64,000 nt of DNA from Gramella jeungdoensis (GTDB lineage: Bacteria; Bacteroidota; Bacteroidia; Flavobacteriales; Flavobacteriaceae). The DNA lies in assembly GCF_023805255.1 (NCBI RefSeq), contig NZ_JAMSCK010000001.1:1-64000 (forward strand), read 5' to 3'. The notes beneath the pieces were generated by a model that was not told the origin of the DNA, did not search any database, and worked only from the letters and a program-made list of their open reading frames with translations. This document shows positions 44,493-53,953 of the stretch, piece by piece; the stretch's first letter is position 1, and each line of letters starts with the position of its first letter. The position numbers and the translations under genes are program-made.

Positions 44493-46523
44493 TTATTTTG
44501 AGATCAATCCGGCCCTTCTCAGAAGTGCATCTGGCTTTGGTTCTTTTCCGCGAAAACGCTTATAGAGTTCCATTGGATGCTCTGTGCCGCCTTTGGAAAG
44601 TATGTTTTCCCTGAATTTATCAGCAATATCCTTACTAAAGATGCCATGTTCAGTAAAATATTCAAAAGTATCAGCATCCAGCACTTCGGCCCATTTATAG
44701 GAATAGTATCCGGCTGAATATCCTCCCTGAAAAATATGGGAGAAAGCAGTGCTCATACAGTTTGAACCAACATCGGGATACAGTTTTGTAGGTTCAAAAG
44801 CCTTTATTTCGTGTTGCTTAACATCTTTAACTTTTGAAGGGTCCACAGCATGCCAGCTTAAATCCAGCATTCCGAAACTTAATTGTCTCAGTGTTGCGAT
44901 TCCTTCAAGGAAGTTGGCCGATTTCTTTATTTTGTCAATATATTCCTGTGGGATTGCCTCTCCGGTCTTATAATGCTTGGCGAAAAGCTGAAGCGATTCT
45001 TTCTCATAGCACCAGTTCTCCAATACCTGGCTGGGCAATTCAACAAAATCCCAGTATACATTAGCTCCTGACAGGCTTGGGTAAGTCGTGTTTGCCAGCA
45101 TTCCATGTAAAGCATGTCCAAACTCATGGAATAGGGTTGTGACCTCATTAAATGTGAGAAGAGAAGGCTCTTTTTGTGTTGGTTTGGTGAAATTGCAGAC
45201 TATTGAAATATGAGGCCTTTCATTTTTACCGTTCTGAACATACTGTTGCTTGTAAATGGTCATCCAAGCGCCATCCCTTTTTCCTGGACGTGGGTGGAAA
45301 TCGGCATAAAATAAGGCTACGCTTTCGCCAGTTTCATCGGTTACCTGAGAGGTCTTAACGTCAGGATGATATTTGTCGATATCATGAACTTCTTTAAAAT
45401 TGAGACCATAAAGTTTTTGTGCCACAGTGAAGACTCCTTCAATCACATTCTCCAGTTTGAAATATGGCTTCAACTTTTCATCATCCAGGTCAAATAATTT
45501 CTGTTTGAGTTTTTCACCATAATAGGCGGCATCCCACTTCTGAAGCTGGTCAATTTCGTCAAGATTTTTAGCAAAATTCTCCAGTTCTTTGAATTCTCTC
45601 TCGGCTGCAGGTTTAGCTTTTTCAAGCATTTCATTTAGAAAGGAATCAACTTTTTCAGGTGTTTCGGCCATTCTTTCTTCAAGCACAAAATGAGCGTGAG
45701 ATTCAAAGCCGAGGAGTTTTGCTCTCTGATATCTTAATTTGGCAATTTTCAATACATTTTCCTGGTTGTCCAGTTCATCATTATGAAATCCGCGAGAGCC
45801 AAATGCAAGGGCGAGTTCTTTTCTCAACTCCCTGTCTTCGGCGTATTTCATAAAAGGGAGATAACTCGGGTATTCAAGGGTGAATATCCAACCCTCCTTA
45901 TCTTTCTCTTTTGCCACAGATCTGGCTTCGTCCTTAAAACTTTCTGGAAGACCGGTCAGTCTCGCTTCATCTGTAACGAGAAGTTCATATCTGTTGGTCT
46001 CGGCAAGAACATTCTCCCCAAATTTTAGTTTCAGTTTCGAGAGTTCCTTGTCTATTTTTCTAAGATCTTTTTGTTTTTCTTCAGGCAGATTAGCCCCGTT
46101 TCTTGTGAAAGCCTTGTATTTCTTTTCTAAAAGTGTCTCTTGTTCCTTATTAAGATCCAGAGAATTTTTTTCCTCAAAAACGCTTTTGATCCTTTCAAAA
46201 AGACCTTTGTTCAGTATAACATCGTTCTTGAATTCTGAAAGCACCGGAGAGACTTCCTGGGCGATCTTCTGAATTTCCTTATTGGTTTCAGCCGAATTTA
46301 TATTGAAAAAGATACTGGTAACTCTATCCAGTTTTTGGCCGGAATATTCCAAAGCTTCTATTGTATTCTCAAAAGTTGGTTTCTCTTCAGAATCAACAAT
46401 TTCATTTATTTCCTTCTTCGCTAACTCCACAGCTTCTAAAATAGCCGGTTTATAATCTTCAGTCTTTATTATAGAAAATGGAGCATAATCAAATTCTGTT
46501 AGTAATATATTTTGAGATTTCAT
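44493..46523 (-). CDS. M3 family metallopeptidase (oligopeptidase A/Dcp-like)
   Basis: A 676-residue cytosolic-type zinc peptidase; no signal peptide is seen. The zinc motif FHEFGHALHGML (HExxH near residue 465) lies in a long helical protein with the usual N-terminal MTEF-like half, and the C-terminal LYPDVGSNCMSTAFSHIFQGGYSAGYYSYKWAEVL stretch supplies substrate-binding residues. It cleaves short peptides in the family, but whether it is oligopeptidase A or dipeptidyl carboxypeptidase cannot be fixed. It stands alone on minus. Confidence 0.92.
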   Translation of the reverse strand: MKSQNILLTEFDYAPFSIIKTEDYKPAILEAVELAKKEINEIVDSEEKPTFENTIEALEYSGQKLDRVTSIFFNINSAETNKEIQKIAQEVSPVLSEFKNDVILNKGLFERIKSVFEEKNSLDLNKEQETLLEKKYKAFTRNGANLPEEKQKDLRKIDKELSKLKLKFGENVLAETNRYELLVTDEARLTGLPESFKDEARSVAKEKDKEGWIFTLEYPSYLPFMKYAEDRELRKELALAFGSRGFHNDELDNQENVLKIAKLRYQRAKLLGFESHAHFVLEERMAETPEKVDSFLNEMLEKAKPAAEREFKELENFAKNLDEIDQLQKWDAAYYGEKLKQKLFDLDDEKLKPYFKLENVIEGVFTVAQKLYGLNFKEVHDIDKYHPDVKTSQVTDETGESVALFYADFHPRPGKRDGAWMTIYKQQYVQNGKNERPHISIVCNFTKPTQKEPSLLTFNEVTTLFHEFGHALHGMLANTTYPSLSGANVYWDFVELPSQVLENWCYEKESLQLFAKHYKTGEAIPQEYIDKIKKSANFLEGIATLRQLSFGMLDLSWHAVDPSKVKDVKQHEIKAFEPTKLYPDVGSNCMSTAFSHIFQGGYSAGYYSYKWAEVLDADTFEYFTEHGIFSKDIADKFRENILSKGGTEHPMELYKRFRGKEPKPDALLRRAGLISK

Positions 46524-46704
46524 TTAGTAATACTGGATTAACGTTTTCGATAATTTTATTTAACGCAAAAGCGACATTTTAAGTTTTTTTACTAATTTAG
46601 CTTTTAATCAAAAAAGAATTAACTTAAAATTCGCATAGTAGTTTACAAGTTCTGGTTTTATATTTAGAATGGTTAATAAATAATAATGCAGATTAAAACT
46701 ACTT

Positions 46705-46728
46705 GAAAGGCCGCTTTAGCGGCCTTTC
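46705..46728 (-). terminator. Terminator hairpin after purE
   Basis: A perfect 10-bp GC-rich stem (GAAAGGCCGC / GCGGCCTTTC) with a TTTA loop lies just after the purE stop. The T-rich tail is stronger on plus than on minus, so termination of purE may be less than complete. Confidence 0.75.
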
Positions 46729-46733
46729 TAATT

Positions 46734-47219
46734 TTATTTTTTGAGAGACTTGGCGCCTTCTATTACTTTTTCTTTAAGGCCTTCTTTATAGACCAGGATC
46801 TTATCCAGAACACACTTGTCTGAAGAGCCAATAATCTGTGCAGCCAGGATGCCGGCATTTTTAGCTCCGTCAAGTGCTACGGTAGCTACAGGTACTCCTC
46901 CTGGCATTTGAAGGATTGAAAGTACAGAATCCCAGCCGTCTATGGAATTTCTTGATTTTACCGGAACCCCAATAACTGGTAGGGGAGACATAGATGCCAC
47001 CATTCCTGGTAGATGAGCTGCGCCGCCGGCTCCAGCAATGATCACCTGGATGTCTTTTTCATGGGCTGTTTTACTGAATTCAAAAAGTTTTTCCGGTGTT
47101 CGGTGTGCAGAAACGATATCCACTTCAACTTCAATATCAAAGCCTTTTAAAATATCTATAGCTTCCTGCATTACGGGCATGTCACTGGTGCTGCCCATTA
47201 TTACTGCTACTTTTCCCAT
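46734..47219 (-). CDS. purE: N5-carboxyaminoimidazole ribonucleotide mutase
   Basis: A 161-residue class I PurE that converts N5-CAIR to CAIR in purine synthesis. Signatures are MGSTSDMPVMQEA at the N-terminus, SAHRTPEKLFEF, AGAGGAAHLPGM and MPGGVPVATVALDGAKNAG. The start lies 4 nt after the purK stop, and the two form an operon catalysing consecutive steps. Confidence 0.96.
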   Translation of the reverse strand: MGKVAVIMGSTSDMPVMQEAIDILKGFDIEVEVDIVSAHRTPEKLFEFSKTAHEKDIQVIIAGAGGAAHLPGMVASMSPLPVIGVPVKSRNSIDGWDSVLSILQMPGGVPVATVALDGAKNAGILAAQIIGSSDKCVLDKILVYKEGLKEKVIEGAKSLKK

Positions 47220-47223
47220 TCCT

Positions 47224-48387
47224 TTATTTATTATCGCTTATTACTCGTATACTGTTCTTTACTTTTTCAGCAATCTTTCTTGCTTCTGCCAGATCTTTAT
47301 TGGCAATGGTCACATGGCCCATTTTCCTGAATGGCCTGGTGATCTTCTTGCCATAAATATGAGGAGTAACGCCTTCCATCTTCATGATCTCCTCAATATT
47401 TTCATACACTACATTACCTTCATGACCTTCGGCGCCCACCAAATTTACCATAATCCCGCCTACTTGACTATCTGTATTGCCGAGAGGTAGATCGAGAATA
47501 GCACGTACATGTTGCTCAAACTGGTTGGTGTAGGAAGCCTCAATGCTATAATGACCACTGTTATGAGGTCTTGGTGCTACTTCATTTATCAATATTTCAT
47601 CGTCTTCTGTCTGAAACATTTCAACAGCCAGTAAGCCTACATGCTGAAAAGCTTCGGAAACCATTTCTGCTGTTTTTCTAGCTTTTTCGGCTACCTTTTC
47701 ATCTATTCTTGCCGGGCAAATCACGTATTCCACCTGGTTTGCCGTGGGATGAAATTCCATCTCCACTACTGGATAGGTTTTCTTCTCTCCTGAAGGATTC
47801 CTAGCTACTATAACGGCAAGCTCATTTTTAAAAGGGATCAGTTTTTCAGCGATGCACTCTCCATCAGATAAATCCTCAAGATCCTCCTGTTTTTTGATCA
47901 CAGAAACCCCTTTCCCGTCATAACCTCCTGTAGCACTTTTCCAGACGAAAGGAATGCTTATATTTTTCTCATCGACTGCCTTTTTCAGATCTTTGACAGA
48001 ATCAAAAACCTCAAATTCGGCGGTAGGTAGATTTTGTTCCCTGTAAAATCTCTTCTGAATTGCTTTATTCTGGATTTTTTCCAGTGTCGCTGCAGAAGGA
48101 TAAGTTTTGATTCCTTCAGACTCTAGTTGTTTAAGTGCATCTACATTTACACCTTCGATCTCAAAAGTAACCACATCGGCTTTTCTTCCAAAATTGAGCA
48201 CTGTGTCGTAATCCATAAGATCGCCCTGTTCAAAATAGTTGCATGCAATCTTGCAGGGTGCTTCTGCACTGGGATCCAAAACACGGGTTTGGATATCGTA
48301 TTTTCTGGTTTCGTACAGCATCATTTTCCCGAGTTGACCTCCCCCGAGAATTCCAAGTTTAAAGTCTGAAGAAAAATAATTTACCAT
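47224..48387 (-). CDS. purK: 5-(carboxyamino)imidazole ribonucleotide synthase
   Basis: A 387-residue ATP-grasp enzyme making N5-CAIR from AIR, bicarbonate and ATP. The N-terminal fold has LGILGGGQLGKMM, the ATP-grasp domain has VWKSATGGYDGKG and INEVAPRPHNSGHYSIEA, and the start MVNYFSSDFKLGIL at 48387 is preferred over the longer frame from 48435, because a -7 box at 48407-48414 lies inside the extension. It is followed by purE. Confidence 0.95.
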   Translation of the reverse strand: MVNYFSSDFKLGILGGGQLGKMMLYETRKYDIQTRVLDPSAEAPCKIACNYFEQGDLMDYDTVLNFGRKADVVTFEIEGVNVDALKQLESEGIKTYPSAATLEKIQNKAIQKRFYREQNLPTAEFEVFDSVKDLKKAVDEKNISIPFVWKSATGGYDGKGVSVIKKQEDLEDLSDGECIAEKLIPFKNELAVIVARNPSGEKKTYPVVEMEFHPTANQVEYVICPARIDEKVAEKARKTAEMVSEAFQHVGLLAVEMFQTEDDEILINEVAPRPHNSGHYSIEASYTNQFEQHVRAILDLPLGNTDSQVGGIMVNLVGAEGHEGNVVYENIEEIMKMEGVTPHIYGKKITRPFRKMGHVTIANKDLAEARKIAEKVKNSIRVISDNK

Positions 48388-48406
48388 AATTTCAATAGGC
48401 TTTTCG

Positions 48407-48414
48407 CAAAAATA
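48407..48414 (-). promoter_or_regulatory. -7 box of purK-purE
   Basis: Read on minus the sequence is TATTTTTG (TAnnTTTG), 19 nt upstream of the purK ATG at 48387. It is divergent from the -7 box of hpt-adk at 48482. Confidence 0.6.
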
Positions 48415-48481
48415 ACCTATTCGTAATTCCTGCAATGCATATTCGGTAAGAAATCGGGCTGCCGGGCTTATCGAGATTCCT

Positions 48482-48489
48482 TATCTTTG
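48482..48489 (+). promoter_or_regulatory. -7 box of hpt-adk-obgE
   Basis: TATCTTTG fits TAnnTTTG and lies 20 nt before the TTG start at 48510, supporting that start. No TTTG is found at 19 nt upstream. Confidence 0.6.
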
Positions 48490-48509
48490 CCACTTTAAAT
48501 CTGAGAATT

Positions 48510-49622
48510 TTGATAAAACTGCATGATCTTGAATTTGAACCTTTTATTTCAGAAGGGGAAATCACTAAAACAATAGAGAGAATTTCGGCAGAACTTAACA
48601 AGGATTACGGTGATAAAAGGCCTTTGTTTCTTGGTGTTCTCAATGGTTCTTTTATGTTTGCTTCTGAAGTTGTTAAAAGGTTTGAGGGGGATTGTGAGAT
48701 CAGCTTTGTTAAATTAGGATCTTATGAGGGGACTGAAAGTACCGGGAAGGTTAAAACCCTTCTTGGGCTGAATCAGGACCTTAAAGGAAGAAATGTGATC
48801 CTGTTGGAAGATATAGTAGATACAGGAAATACATTGGTGGAGATTGATCAGATTTTAAAACAGGCTGAGGTGGAGGATTATAAAGTGGTTACCCTTTTCT
48901 ATAAACCGGAAGCATATAAAAAGTCCATTCCTGTAGATTATGTTGGGATGGAGATACCAAATAAATTTATCGTAGGTTTCGGGCTGGATTACGACGGTCT
49001 TGGTCGTAACCTCACTCAAGTATATAAACGCAAAGAAAACAAAATGACAAATCTAGTATTGTTTGGGCCTCCGGGTGCAGGCAAGGGAACCCAGGCGACA
49101 ATTCTTAAAGATAAGTATAACCTTGTGCATATTTCAACAGGAGATGTATTCCGGTACAATATCAAGAATCAAACGGAACTTGGCCTTAGCGCTAAATCTT
49201 ATATCGACAAAGGTCAGCTGGTACCGGATGAGGTTACGATAAATATGCTGAAAGCCGAAGTGGAGAAGAATGAGGATGCTAATGGCTTTATCTTTGACGG
49301 ATTCCCACGTACAGAAGCTCAGGCTGATGCTTTAAGTGATTTTTTGGAATCAAAAGGAACTAAGGTTCATGCAATGATAGCTTTGGAAGTTGAAGATAAT
49401 ATTCTGGTGGAGCGTTTGCTTGAAAGAGGAAAAACTTCGGGAAGACCTGATGACGCCGATGAGGCTGTGATAAGAAATCGAATTAAAGTGTACTATAATG
49501 AAACTGCAATTCTGAAGAATTATTATCAGAAGCAGGACAGGTACTTTGGGGTTGATGGAGTAGGAAGTATTGAAGAGATCACAGAGCGTTTGAGCATTGT
49601 GATCGATAAGCTAATGAAATAA
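48510..49622 (+). CDS. Fused hypoxanthine phosphoribosyltransferase - adenylate kinase
   Basis: A 370-residue two-domain protein. Residues 1-172 form a purine PRTase of the HPRT type with the PRPP motif LLEDIVDTGNT at 98-108 and FLGVLNGSFMFA; it salvages hypoxanthine or guanine. Residues 179-370 form adenylate kinase with P-loop GPPGAGKGT at 186-194, STGDVFR, DGFPRTEAQA and RPDDADEAVIRNR, with a short LID. The TTG at 48510 is the only plausible start. An internal ATG at 49044 (Met179) exactly begins the Adk part, so a separate Adk could also be translated. Fusions like this are known in Flavobacteriaceae. obgE follows. Confidence 0.94.
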   Translation: MIKLHDLEFEPFISEGEITKTIERISAELNKDYGDKRPLFLGVLNGSFMFASEVVKRFEGDCEISFVKLGSYEGTESTGKVKTLLGLNQDLKGRNVILLEDIVDTGNTLVEIDQILKQAEVEDYKVVTLFYKPEAYKKSIPVDYVGMEIPNKFIVGFGLDYDGLGRNLTQVYKRKENKMTNLVLFGPPGAGKGTQATILKDKYNLVHISTGDVFRYNIKNQTELGLSAKSYIDKGQLVPDEVTINMLKAEVEKNEDANGFIFDGFPRTEAQADALSDFLESKGTKVHAMIALEVEDNILVERLLERGKTSGRPDDADEAVIRNRIKVYYNETAILKNYYQKQDRYFGVDGVGSIEEITERLSIVIDKLMK

Positions 49623-49628
49623 GATAGA

Positions 49629-50636
49629 ATGACTGAAGGGAATTTTGTTGACTATGTAAAAATGCATGTTTTTTCCGGAAAAGGAGGGAAGGGTTCTGCT
49701 CATCTCCACCGTGAAAAATATATAGCTAAAGGAGGTCCTGATGGCGGGGATGGTGGCCGTGGAGGCCACGTTATCGTGAAGGGAAACAAAAATCTCTGGA
49801 CATTATACCATTTAAAGTTTCAAAGGCACGTTAAAGCCGAGCACGGTGGAGATGGTGGAAAACAAAGAAGCACCGGGGCCGATGGCTCTGATGCTTATGT
49901 AGAAGTTCCTCTTGGAACCGTGATAAGGGATTCTGAAACCAATAAGATAATCAAGGAAATTACTGAAGACGGTCAGGAGTTCATAGTAGCCGAAGGAGGT
50001 ATGGGTGGTCGTGGCAACTGGCATTTTAAAAGTTCCACTAATCAGACTCCTCGCTATGCTCAACCAGGAATTGACGGCCAGCAGATCGATATAACTCTGG
50101 AGCTAAAAGTTCTGGCCGATGTGGGTCTTGTAGGCTTTCCAAACGCAGGCAAATCGACCTTGCTTTCGGTTATTACAGCCGCCAAACCCAAGATCGCCGA
50201 TTATGAATTTACTACACTTAAGCCTAATCTTGGGATCGTTAAGTATAGGGATTTTAAAACATTTGTGATTGCAGATATTCCTGGTATAATTGAAGGTGCT
50301 GCCGAAGGAAAGGGGCTAGGTCATCGATTTCTCAGGCATATTGAAAGAAACTCTACCTTACTGTTTTTGATCCCAGCAGACGCTCCAGACATCAAAAAGC
50401 AGTATGAGATCCTTCTGGACGAATTGAGGAGATACAATCCTGAATTAATGGATAAGGATCGGTTAATCGCTATTTCTAAAAGCGATCTTCTGGATGCAGA
50501 ATTAAAAGAGGAATTAACCCAGGAGCTGGATGAGAATCTAAATCAGCCCTATTTGTTTATTTCGTCTGTCGCACAGAATGGTCTTACTGAATTAAAGGAT
50601 AAATTATGGCAAATGCTAAATAAGGAGCCTGTTTAA
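49629..50636 (+). CDS. obgE: GTPase ObgE/CgtA
   Basis: A 335-residue essential ribosome-associated GTPase. The N-terminal glycine-rich Obg domain (about 5-160) contains [24 protein letters not shown] and [10 protein letters not shown]. The G domain starts with GFPNAGKST at about 169 (G1), [20 protein letters not shown] (G3), and AISKSDLL (NKxD-like G4 with SKSD). It begins 6 nt after hpt-adk, so the genes are co-transcribed. Confidence 0.96.
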   Translation: MTEGNFVDYVKMHVFSGKGGKGSAHLHREKYIAKGGPDGGDGGRGGHVIVKGNKNLWTLYHLKFQRHVKAEHGGDGGKQRSTGADGSDAYVEVPLGTVIRDSETNKIIKEITEDGQEFIVAEGGMGGRGNWHFKSSTNQTPRYAQPGIDGQQIDITLELKVLADVGLVGFPNAGKSTLLSVITAAKPKIADYEFTTLKPNLGIVKYRDFKTFVIADIPGIIEGAAEGKGLGHRFLRHIERNSTLLFLIPADAPDIKKQYEILLDELRRYNPELMDKDRLIAISKSDLLDAELKEELTQELDENLNQPYLFISSVAQNGLTELKDKLWQMLNKEPV

Positions 50637-50695
50637 TTCCTGTTAAAGCACTTAAGTCTGGAACTGATTTTGCGTAATTTTAGTAAAAATCAGTT

Positions 50696-51217
50696 ATGCG
50701 ACTACTTAAATATTCTTTCTTTTTATTGCTTTTAACTGCCTGTAATTCCCCGCGGGCAGTATATGACTATGACCAGCAGGTTAACTTTTCTAATTACTCA
50801 AACTATGCCCTATTTCCTGAATTTCAATCCGGTTTAAGTCAGCTGGATGAGGGACGTCTTATTGAAAGCCTGAAAAAGGAAATGCAGGTAAAAGGTTTCT
50901 CTGAATCTCAAGATCCCGGAATCTATGTAAATGTCTATACTGAAAGATTTGAGCAGGATAACCGAAGCCGTGTTGGAGTAGGCATTGGAGGAGGTGGTGG
51001 AAATGTTGGCGTAGGTGTTTCCGGAGGAATTCCTGTGGGCCAGATGGATACTTATATGAAGTTAACCTTTGATTTTATTGACGTTGAAAAGGATACGCTG
51101 ATCTGGCAAGCTGTTGTTGAGAGTCCGTTCAATATTAATGCTGATCCACAAGAACGCCAGGAAAGGTTTGATAAGATAGTTGAAAAGGCCCTGGAGGGTT
51201 ATCCTCCAAAGAAATAG
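50696..51217 (+). CDS. DUF4136 lipoprotein
   Basis: A 173-residue lipoprotein with signal MRLLKYSFFLLLLTAC and Cys16 as the lipid anchor. The body has VNFSNYSNYALFPE, GIYVNVYTERFEQD, a glycine-rich strand GVGIGGGGGNVGVGVSGG, and VEKDTLIWQAVVESPF followed by ERFDKIVEKALEGYPP, matching the DUF4136 family of unknown function. It lies after obgE, and a bidirectional terminator follows. Confidence 0.88.
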   Translation: MRLLKYSFFLLLLTACNSPRAVYDYDQQVNFSNYSNYALFPEFQSGLSQLDEGRLIESLKKEMQVKGFSESQDPGIYVNVYTERFEQDNRSRVGVGIGGGGGNVGVGVSGGIPVGQMDTYMKLTFDFIDVEKDTLIWQAVVESPFNINADPQERQERFDKIVEKALEGYPPKK

Positions 51218-51241
51218 AATTAACAAATAAGCGTAATAGAA

Positions 51242-51268
51242 AAGCCCCACGTTTTACGTGGGGCTTTC
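51242..51268. terminator. Bidirectional terminator between convergent genes
   Basis: A perfect stem of about 12 bp (AAAGCCCCACGT / ACGTGGGGCTTT) with a TTT loop, A-rich before and T-rich after, lies between the DUF4136 gene and the OmpA-like gene. Confidence 0.88.
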
Positions 51269-51304
51269 ACTTTTTGATTGGTTAGTTAGTATCGGTTAGA
51301 AAAC

Positions 51305-52984
51305 TTAGTTTTCTTCCTCATTTTCCATTTCTGAACCTTCTTCCATATCATCAGTGTCCATAGATGAACCATTATTCGATACAACGAAGGTACTTCTACG
51401 GTTCTTAGCATACTGCTCTTCTGTACATCCTGTTGGTTCAGTACAGTCATTTACAGGTCTGCTTTCACCAAATCCTTCAGAAGTTAATCTACTTCTGTCT
51501 ATACCATGTTCTACAAGGTATTCAACTGTAGAAGCTGCTCTTCTTTCAGAAAGATCCATGTTGTATTTATCGGTACCTCTCGCATCAGCATGAGATTCCA
51601 CTTTTACTTTGATATTTGGATAATCGTTCATATAAGTCACAACAGAATCAAGTACCGGCTCAGATTCAGGCTTAATAGTAGCCTTGTCAAAATCGAAGTA
51701 GATCTTGCTTCCATCGATAGGAATGATATCCTGACCACTTGTTTCATCAGTTACAGTAGGAGCTTCGATAATCTCGTTCTCTTCTCTTACAAACTGATAA
51801 AGGTTATCTGTGCCTCTTCTATTTGAAGCGAAGAAACCTTCTTCATCACCTTCTTTGATCACGAATGCGAAATCATCATGTCCGCTGTTGATAGATGCAC
51901 CAAGGTTCTCAGCTTCTGAAAAGTCACCTTCGGTTCTGTAGATATCAAGGTTTCCGAATCCCTGGTGTCCATCAGATGCGAAATAAAGAATATCTTCTTC
52001 GCTGATGAAAGGGAATTGCTCCCTGTGAGGAGTGTTCACTCCAGGACCAAGGTTCTGAGGAGAACCATAAGTTCCATCCTCGTTAACATCTACAACGTAA
52101 AGGTCAAATGAACCACTTCCGCCCGGCATGTCACTGGCAAAATAAAGTTTTGATCCATCTGCACTTAAACTAGGGTGTTCAACAGAATATTCTTCACTAC
52201 TGAAAGGTAGTTTCTCGATGTTAGTCCATTCACCGTCTACCTTCTCGGCACGGTAAAGACTAATATGAGCAACCCGAACATCTTCCTCATTCTTAACTCT
52301 GTCCTCGTTGGTCCTGTCAAAGAACATAACATTTCCATCCTGGCTGAATGTAGCTGAACTTTCGTGCTGATCGGTATTGATCGCATCAGAGAAAAGGACA
52401 ATATCAGTCATCTCACCTTCATCTGTCATTTCTGCACTGTAAAGGTCTAAAGTAGGAAGCTTGTTCCATGGATAGATTGGACGCTCCTGGTTCCTTGTAG
52501 AAGCAAAAGCCACTCTGTCTCCATAGAAAGCTATTCCAAAGTCTGAAGAAGACTGGTTGTTCATCACCTGGTCATATTTGAATTTGTGAGGAACAAGTGT
52601 ATCAAGTGTTTCAGCGAATTCTCCATGATTCCAGTTTTCTCCAGTTACCTGGTTCATATACTCATCAGCCTTCACATAATTGCCCACCGCCATAAGAGCG
52701 TGCGCATATCTGAACTGATATTCAGGTTCAACATTACCTGAATGTCTAAGGAATAATAACTCGTATACTTCAGCTGCATTTTGCATCTGGTTCGTATAGA
52801 AGTAGGAGTCTCCTAAATTCTGAAGAACTTCCTGAGACTTATCGTTTACGTTCTCATAAGCATCAGCGGCATCAATATAAGCTGCCTGGGCGAAAAATTT
52901 ATTTCCATCCCTTATATCCGACTTCTGGGCGAAGGCGGTAATGCTTATAGAAATTATTAAAAGTGTACTATATATTTTTTTCAT
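51305..52984 (-). CDS. OmpA family protein with PD40 repeats (gliding/T9SS-associated)
   Basis: A 559-residue envelope protein. Signal peptide about 1-19 (ITAFAQ). Residues ~20-130 are TPR-like (AAYIDAADAYEN, GDSYFYTNQMQNAAEVYE). PD40/WD40-like beta-propeller repeats follow at about 170-380 (SATFSQDGNVMFFD, HPSLSADGSKLYFASD, EDILYFASDGHQGFGNLDIY). The OmpA peptidoglycan-binding domain covers about 430-540 (IYFDFDKATIKPES, VESHADARGTDKYN, RRAASTVEYLV). The carboxypeptidase-regulatory-like domain that many flavobacterial homologues have before OmpA is not seen. It is the last gene of the adhesin-PorP operon. Confidence 0.9.
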   Translation of the reverse strand: MKKIYSTLLIISISITAFAQKSDIRDGNKFFAQAAYIDAADAYENVNDKSQEVLQNLGDSYFYTNQMQNAAEVYELLFLRHSGNVEPEYQFRYAHALMAVGNYVKADEYMNQVTGENWNHGEFAETLDTLVPHKFKYDQVMNNQSSSDFGIAFYGDRVAFASTRNQERPIYPWNKLPTLDLYSAEMTDEGEMTDIVLFSDAINTDQHESSATFSQDGNVMFFDRTNEDRVKNEEDVRVAHISLYRAEKVDGEWTNIEKLPFSSEEYSVEHPSLSADGSKLYFASDMPGGSGSFDLYVVDVNEDGTYGSPQNLGPGVNTPHREQFPFISEEDILYFASDGHQGFGNLDIYRTEGDFSEAENLGASINSGHDDFAFVIKEGDEEGFFASNRRGTDNLYQFVREENEIIEAPTVTDETSGQDIIPIDGSKIYFDFDKATIKPESEPVLDSVVTYMNDYPNIKVKVESHADARGTDKYNMDLSERRAASTVEYLVEHGIDRSRLTSEGFGESRPVNDCTEPTGCTEEQYAKNRRSTFVVSNNGSSMDTDDMEEGSEMENEEEN

Positions 52985-52996
52985 GTTAGTCGGGTT

Positions 52997-53929
52997 TTAG
53001 AAGAATCTTGGTGATTTGTCATATCCTTTTTTAAGTCCAAATAGATCAAGATCAAATAATAGCATGATCTCATGTGATCCCTCGTCACTTAAATCGTAGG
53101 TTGGATAATCATAAGCATAACCTATTCTTAAAGCAGGAGTAATTCTGAAATTAATCAGGCCGGTGATGCTTTCGTCAAATCTGTATCCAACACCTGCTTC
53201 TAAACGGTCGTAAAGAAGTACATTGGCATTTACATCTACTGAAAGTGGTGATCCCTTAACACCTCTCGCCATAAATGAAGGCTTAAGTTTAAAGTTGTCA
53301 CTAATTCCAAAAACATATCCTCCAGTCGCGAAGTAGTGTACTTCTTCGGCTCCAAGATCCTGAAGCCCTGAACTATTCTCGATATGTTTTGATGTGAATA
53401 GGTTAGGGGCAGAAACACCTAAATAGTGTTTATCTCCAAACCAGAATGCACCAACTCCGAATACAGGAAAAATCTCATTTTGATTCTCAAAAGCCGGGTC
53501 GTTAGGATCATTAAGGTCTATACCACTTAGGTTGGCGTCCCAGGTTGTTAATCCAGCTTTGGCACCAAATGATAATTTAGTGGTCTCACTGGCGGGAATC
53601 ACATAAGCGAAATCTGCAGTTATGTTATTTTCCTTTACCCAGCCTCCAATTTCATCGTGTACAACGGTTAGACCTAATTCTACTCGTTCACTAACAGGAG
53701 TGTGGGCGAAGAAGTTGAAGGTACGTGGTGCACCTTCAACATCTACCCATTGAGCTCTGTAGATTGCTCCCAAATCCAGCATACCAGGATCGTCGGTAGC
53801 ATAGGCTGGGTTAATTACACTCATGTTGTACATATACTGAGTGAAAAGCGGATCTTGTTGAGACATACCTTTTATAGAGAAAAGGATAATGCCTGCGAAT
53901 ATTAGATATTTTGTGATTATTTTTTTCAT
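52997..53929 (-). CDS. PorP/SprF family type IX secretion membrane protein
   Basis: A 310-residue outer-membrane beta-barrel of the PorP/SprF family, which helps export or anchor type B cargo adhesins. Signal peptide about 1-23 (KGMSQ). The family start QQDPLFTQYMYNMSVINPAYA is present, then GAIYRAQWVDVEGAPRT, with alternating aromatic strands and a C-terminal GYDKSPRFF. It sits 24 nt downstream of the type B adhesin gene and 12 nt upstream of the OmpA-like gene, the usual flavobacterial order. Confidence 0.93.
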   Translation of the reverse strand: MKKIITKYLIFAGIILFSIKGMSQQDPLFTQYMYNMSVINPAYATDDPGMLDLGAIYRAQWVDVEGAPRTFNFFAHTPVSERVELGLTVVHDEIGGWVKENNITADFAYVIPASETTKLSFGAKAGLTTWDANLSGIDLNDPNDPAFENQNEIFPVFGVGAFWFGDKHYLGVSAPNLFTSKHIENSSGLQDLGAEEVHYFATGGYVFGISDNFKLKPSFMARGVKGSPLSVDVNANVLLYDRLEAGVGYRFDESITGLINFRITPALRIGYAYDYPTYDLSDEGSHEIMLLFDLDLFGLKKGYDKSPRFF

Positions 53930-53953
53930 TACTTTCTCGTGTTTATCCTTTTA

